From Acidobacteriota bacterium (GTDB taxonomy: Bacteria; Acidobacteriota; Vicinamibacteria; Fen-336): 57,253 nucleotides of DNA. Where the stretch lies: positions 1-57,253 of the forward strand of contig JAJDNS010000213.1 of the NCBI GenBank assembly GCA_022340585.1, in the 5' to 3' direction. Made by a program: the position numbers and the translations under genes. Of this stretch, positions 55,862-57,253 are shown piece after piece (position 1 is the first letter of the stretch; each line of letters begins with the position of its first letter). The notes under the pieces were generated by a model. That model was not told where the DNA came from and ran no database searches. It worked only from the letters and a program-made list of their open reading frames with translations.

Positions 55862-57253
55862 ATGGCACTCTCAGCAGGGACACGCCTCGGCCCCTACGAG
55901 ATCCTCGTGCCCCTCGGGGCCGGGGGCATGGGGGAGGTCTACCGCGCCCGCGACCCGCGCCTGAAGCGCGATGTGGCCCTGAAGGTCCTGCCGGCTGAGC
56001 TGGCCTCGGAGCCCGAACGCCTGGAGCGTTTCCAGCGCGAGGCCGAGACCCTCGCCGCCCTCAACCACCCCCACATCGTCACCATCTTCTCGGTGGAGGA
56101 GGCCGACGACACCCGCTTCCTGACCATGGAGCTGGTCGAGGGGAAGACACTCAGCAAGGTCATCCCCGGGGGAGGGCTCTCCCTCTCCCGGTTCTTCCAG
56201 ATCGCGATCCCCCTGACCGAGGCCGTGAGCGCCGCCCACGAGAAGGGCATCATTCACCGCGACCTGAAGCCGGGCAACGTCATGGTGAGCGAGGAAGCCC
56301 GGGTCAAGGTCCTCGACTTCGGCCTGGCCAAGCTACGGGAGGGTGCCCGGGGGGAGGTGGACACCGAGAGTCCCACCGAGCCCGCCACCGGGCCGGGGCG
56401 AATCATGGGAACCGCTCCCTACATGTCTCCGGAGCAGGTCCAGGGGAAGGCCCTCGATCACCGTTCAGATGTGTTCGCTCTGGGGATCATGCTCTACGAG
56501 ATGGCCACGGGGGAGCGGCCATTCGCGGGCGACACCTTCGCCGACGTGGCCTCGTCGATCCTCAAGGACACCCCTGCGTCCGTCACCGAGCGCAACGCGG
56601 ACCTCCCCCGGGACCTCGGCAAGCTCATCAAGCACTGCCTGGAGAAGGAGCCCAAGAAGCGATTTCAATCGACGCTGGACCTGGCTAACGAGCTGGAGGA
56701 GCTGCGGCGTGAGGTGGACTCCGGCGAGGCCCTGACCTCCGGGGGCGCTCCCGTCGTCAGCAGCCGCGCCGGCGGCAAGCGAGGTTTGTGGCTCTTGAGC
56801 GGAGCGGTGGTCGCCGCGGTGGCTGTCGGCTACCTGCTGTCGATCTTCGCCACGAGACCCCGAGACGAGGCCCAACCGGAGCCAATCAAGATCACGCCAC
56901 TCACCAGCGACGGAGGCGCGAAGGACCGCCCCAAGCTCTCCCCCGACGGCGAAGAGGTAGCCTATGCGTGGGCGGGGCCAGGCGACGACAATTGGGACAT
57001 CTACGTCAAGGCCCTGGGCGTCGGCACGAAGCCTCTTCGCCTGACGGACGGCCCGGCGAGCGACCGCTTCCCAACATGGTCCCCCGACGGGAGGCAAATC
57101 GCCTTCCTGCGTCAATCCGACGACGGTGTCGCCCTCTATGCGATCCCGTGGCTGGGTGGTCAGGAGAGCAAGCTGGCCGACGTCACCGGACCGGTCTCGA
57201 CGGACGTCTACCCCCTTTCCGTCCCCACGTGGTCGCCGGATGGAAGGTGGCTG
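55862..57253 (+). CDS. Ser/Thr protein kinase with PD40 repeats (truncated at window edge)
   Basis: The first 464 residues of a membrane kinase that runs off the right edge. The kinase domain (about 10-290) has LGAGGMGEVYRAR, K41, HRD with D134, DFG with D152 and GTAPYMSPEQ. One membrane helix (about 309-330; LLSGAVVAAVAVGYLLSIFA) is followed by TolB/PD40 beta-propeller repeats (KLSPDGEEVAYAW, TWSPDGRQIAFLR, TWSPDGRW). This kinase-TM-PD40 layout is very common in Acidobacteriota. The propeller is probably outside the cytoplasmic membrane and acts as a sensor. The ATG has AGGAGG 7 nt upstream. Confidence 0.93.
   Translation, partial: MALSAGTRLGPYEILVPLGAGGMGEVYRARDPRLKRDVALKVLPAELASEPERLERFQREAETLAALNHPHIVTIFSVEEADDTRFLTMELVEGKTLSKVIPGGGLSLSRFFQIAIPLTEAVSAAHEKGIIHRDLKPGNVMVSEEARVKVLDFGLAKLREGARGEVDTESPTEPATGPGRIMGTAPYMSPEQVQGKALDHRSDVFALGIMLYEMATGERPFAGDTFADVASSILKDTPASVTERNADLPRDLGKLIKHCLEKEPKKRFQSTLDLANELEELRREVDSGEALTSGGAPVVSSRAGGKRGLWLLSGAVVAAVAVGYLLSIFATRPRDEAQPEPIKITPLTSDGGAKDRPKLSPDGEEVAYAWAGPGDDNWDIYVKALGVGTKPLRLTDGPASDRFPTWSPDGRQIAFLRQSDDGVALYAIPWLGGQESKLADVTGPVSTDVYPLSVPTWSPDGRWL

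Overview
The window is very GC-rich and densely packed with genes, with short intergenic gaps and many 4-nt start/stop overlaps. The best guess for the host is an Acidobacteriota-like soil or sediment bacterium. The main reason is the truncated kinase at the right edge, whose N-terminus follows a style (glycine-rich loop in GAGGMGEVY, TolB/PD40-like repeats after one membrane helix) that is common in that phylum. Myxococcota is the main alternative, because FHA kinases, WD40 kinases, DUF4388/J-domain proteins and MinD/RodZ-like pairs are frequent there. There is no ribosomal marker, so the assignment is an inference. I saw no phage, transposase, integrase or CRISPR array.

Layout. 0.2-4.3 kb: a PDZ/GAF/SpoIIE-type phosphatase and an HGSNAT-like membrane acyltransferase. 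4.3-8.1 kb: a secreted GH2 beta-galactosidase with a LamG-type domain inserted in its barrel. 8.2-14.4 kb: two Ser/Thr kinases (FHA-Zn ribbon-kinase, then Zn ribbon-kinase-two WD40 propellers-TM-HEAT) divergent from a small lipoprotein. 15-20 kb: a nucleoside-type MFS permease, a membrane-anchored serine hydrolase and an SGLT-type symporter. 20.1-22.2 kb: cysE-cysK with a 21-codon upstream ORF. 22.4-29.1 kb (minus): a compact four-gene unit of pseudo-receiver, lipoprotein with a CcmH/CycH-type Ig-like domain, GH-A/GH50-like hydrolase, and a sialate O-acetylesterase-GH43 fusion. 29.1-30.4 kb: rubrerythrin, a YtxH protein and a DUF948-like protein. 30.4-38.5 kb: a DUF4388-J-TPR protein, a hybrid histidine kinase, an XdhC-like protein, a secreted unknown, and a MinD-like ATPase paired with a J-like/RodZ-HTH protein. 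38.5-46.5 kb: deoC coupled to a Tat-signal dipeptide epimerase, an AGCS symporter-lysA pair, a peptide-binding protein and a TolC-like channel. 46.9-51.9 kb: hpt, then a nucleoside-salvage operon (Zn-ribbon protein, deoA, CNT transporter, purine nucleoside phosphorylase, cdd). 51.9-57.3 kb: a WYL regulator, queF-proline dehydrogenase, a histone H1-like protein, a small Zn-ribbon protein, initiator tRNA-Met, a 38-codon ORF and the truncated kinase.

How the genes work together. Three themes stand out. (1) Extracellular glycan breakdown: the GH2, GH50-like and esterase-GH43 enzymes all carry export signals, and SGLT, MFS and AGCS carriers could import products. (2) Nucleoside catabolism: uptake (CNT, MFS permease), deamination (Cdd), phosphorolysis (DeoA, PNP), purine salvage (Hpt) and deoxyribose-5-phosphate cleavage (DeoC). 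(3) Signalling: three Ser/Thr kinases, a PP2C-type phosphatase, a hybrid histidine kinase and a pseudo-receiver.

Non-coding structure worth noting: a three-copy palindromic intergenic repeat (one copy after cysK, two in tandem before the AGCS gene), a GGGGTC-type inverted repeat cluster between hpt and cdd, several promoter-like -10 boxes only 5-10 nt before start codons (suggesting leaderless or near-leaderless mRNAs), and clear hairpin terminators after the SGLT gene, cysK, tolC, proline dehydrogenase and the tRNA.
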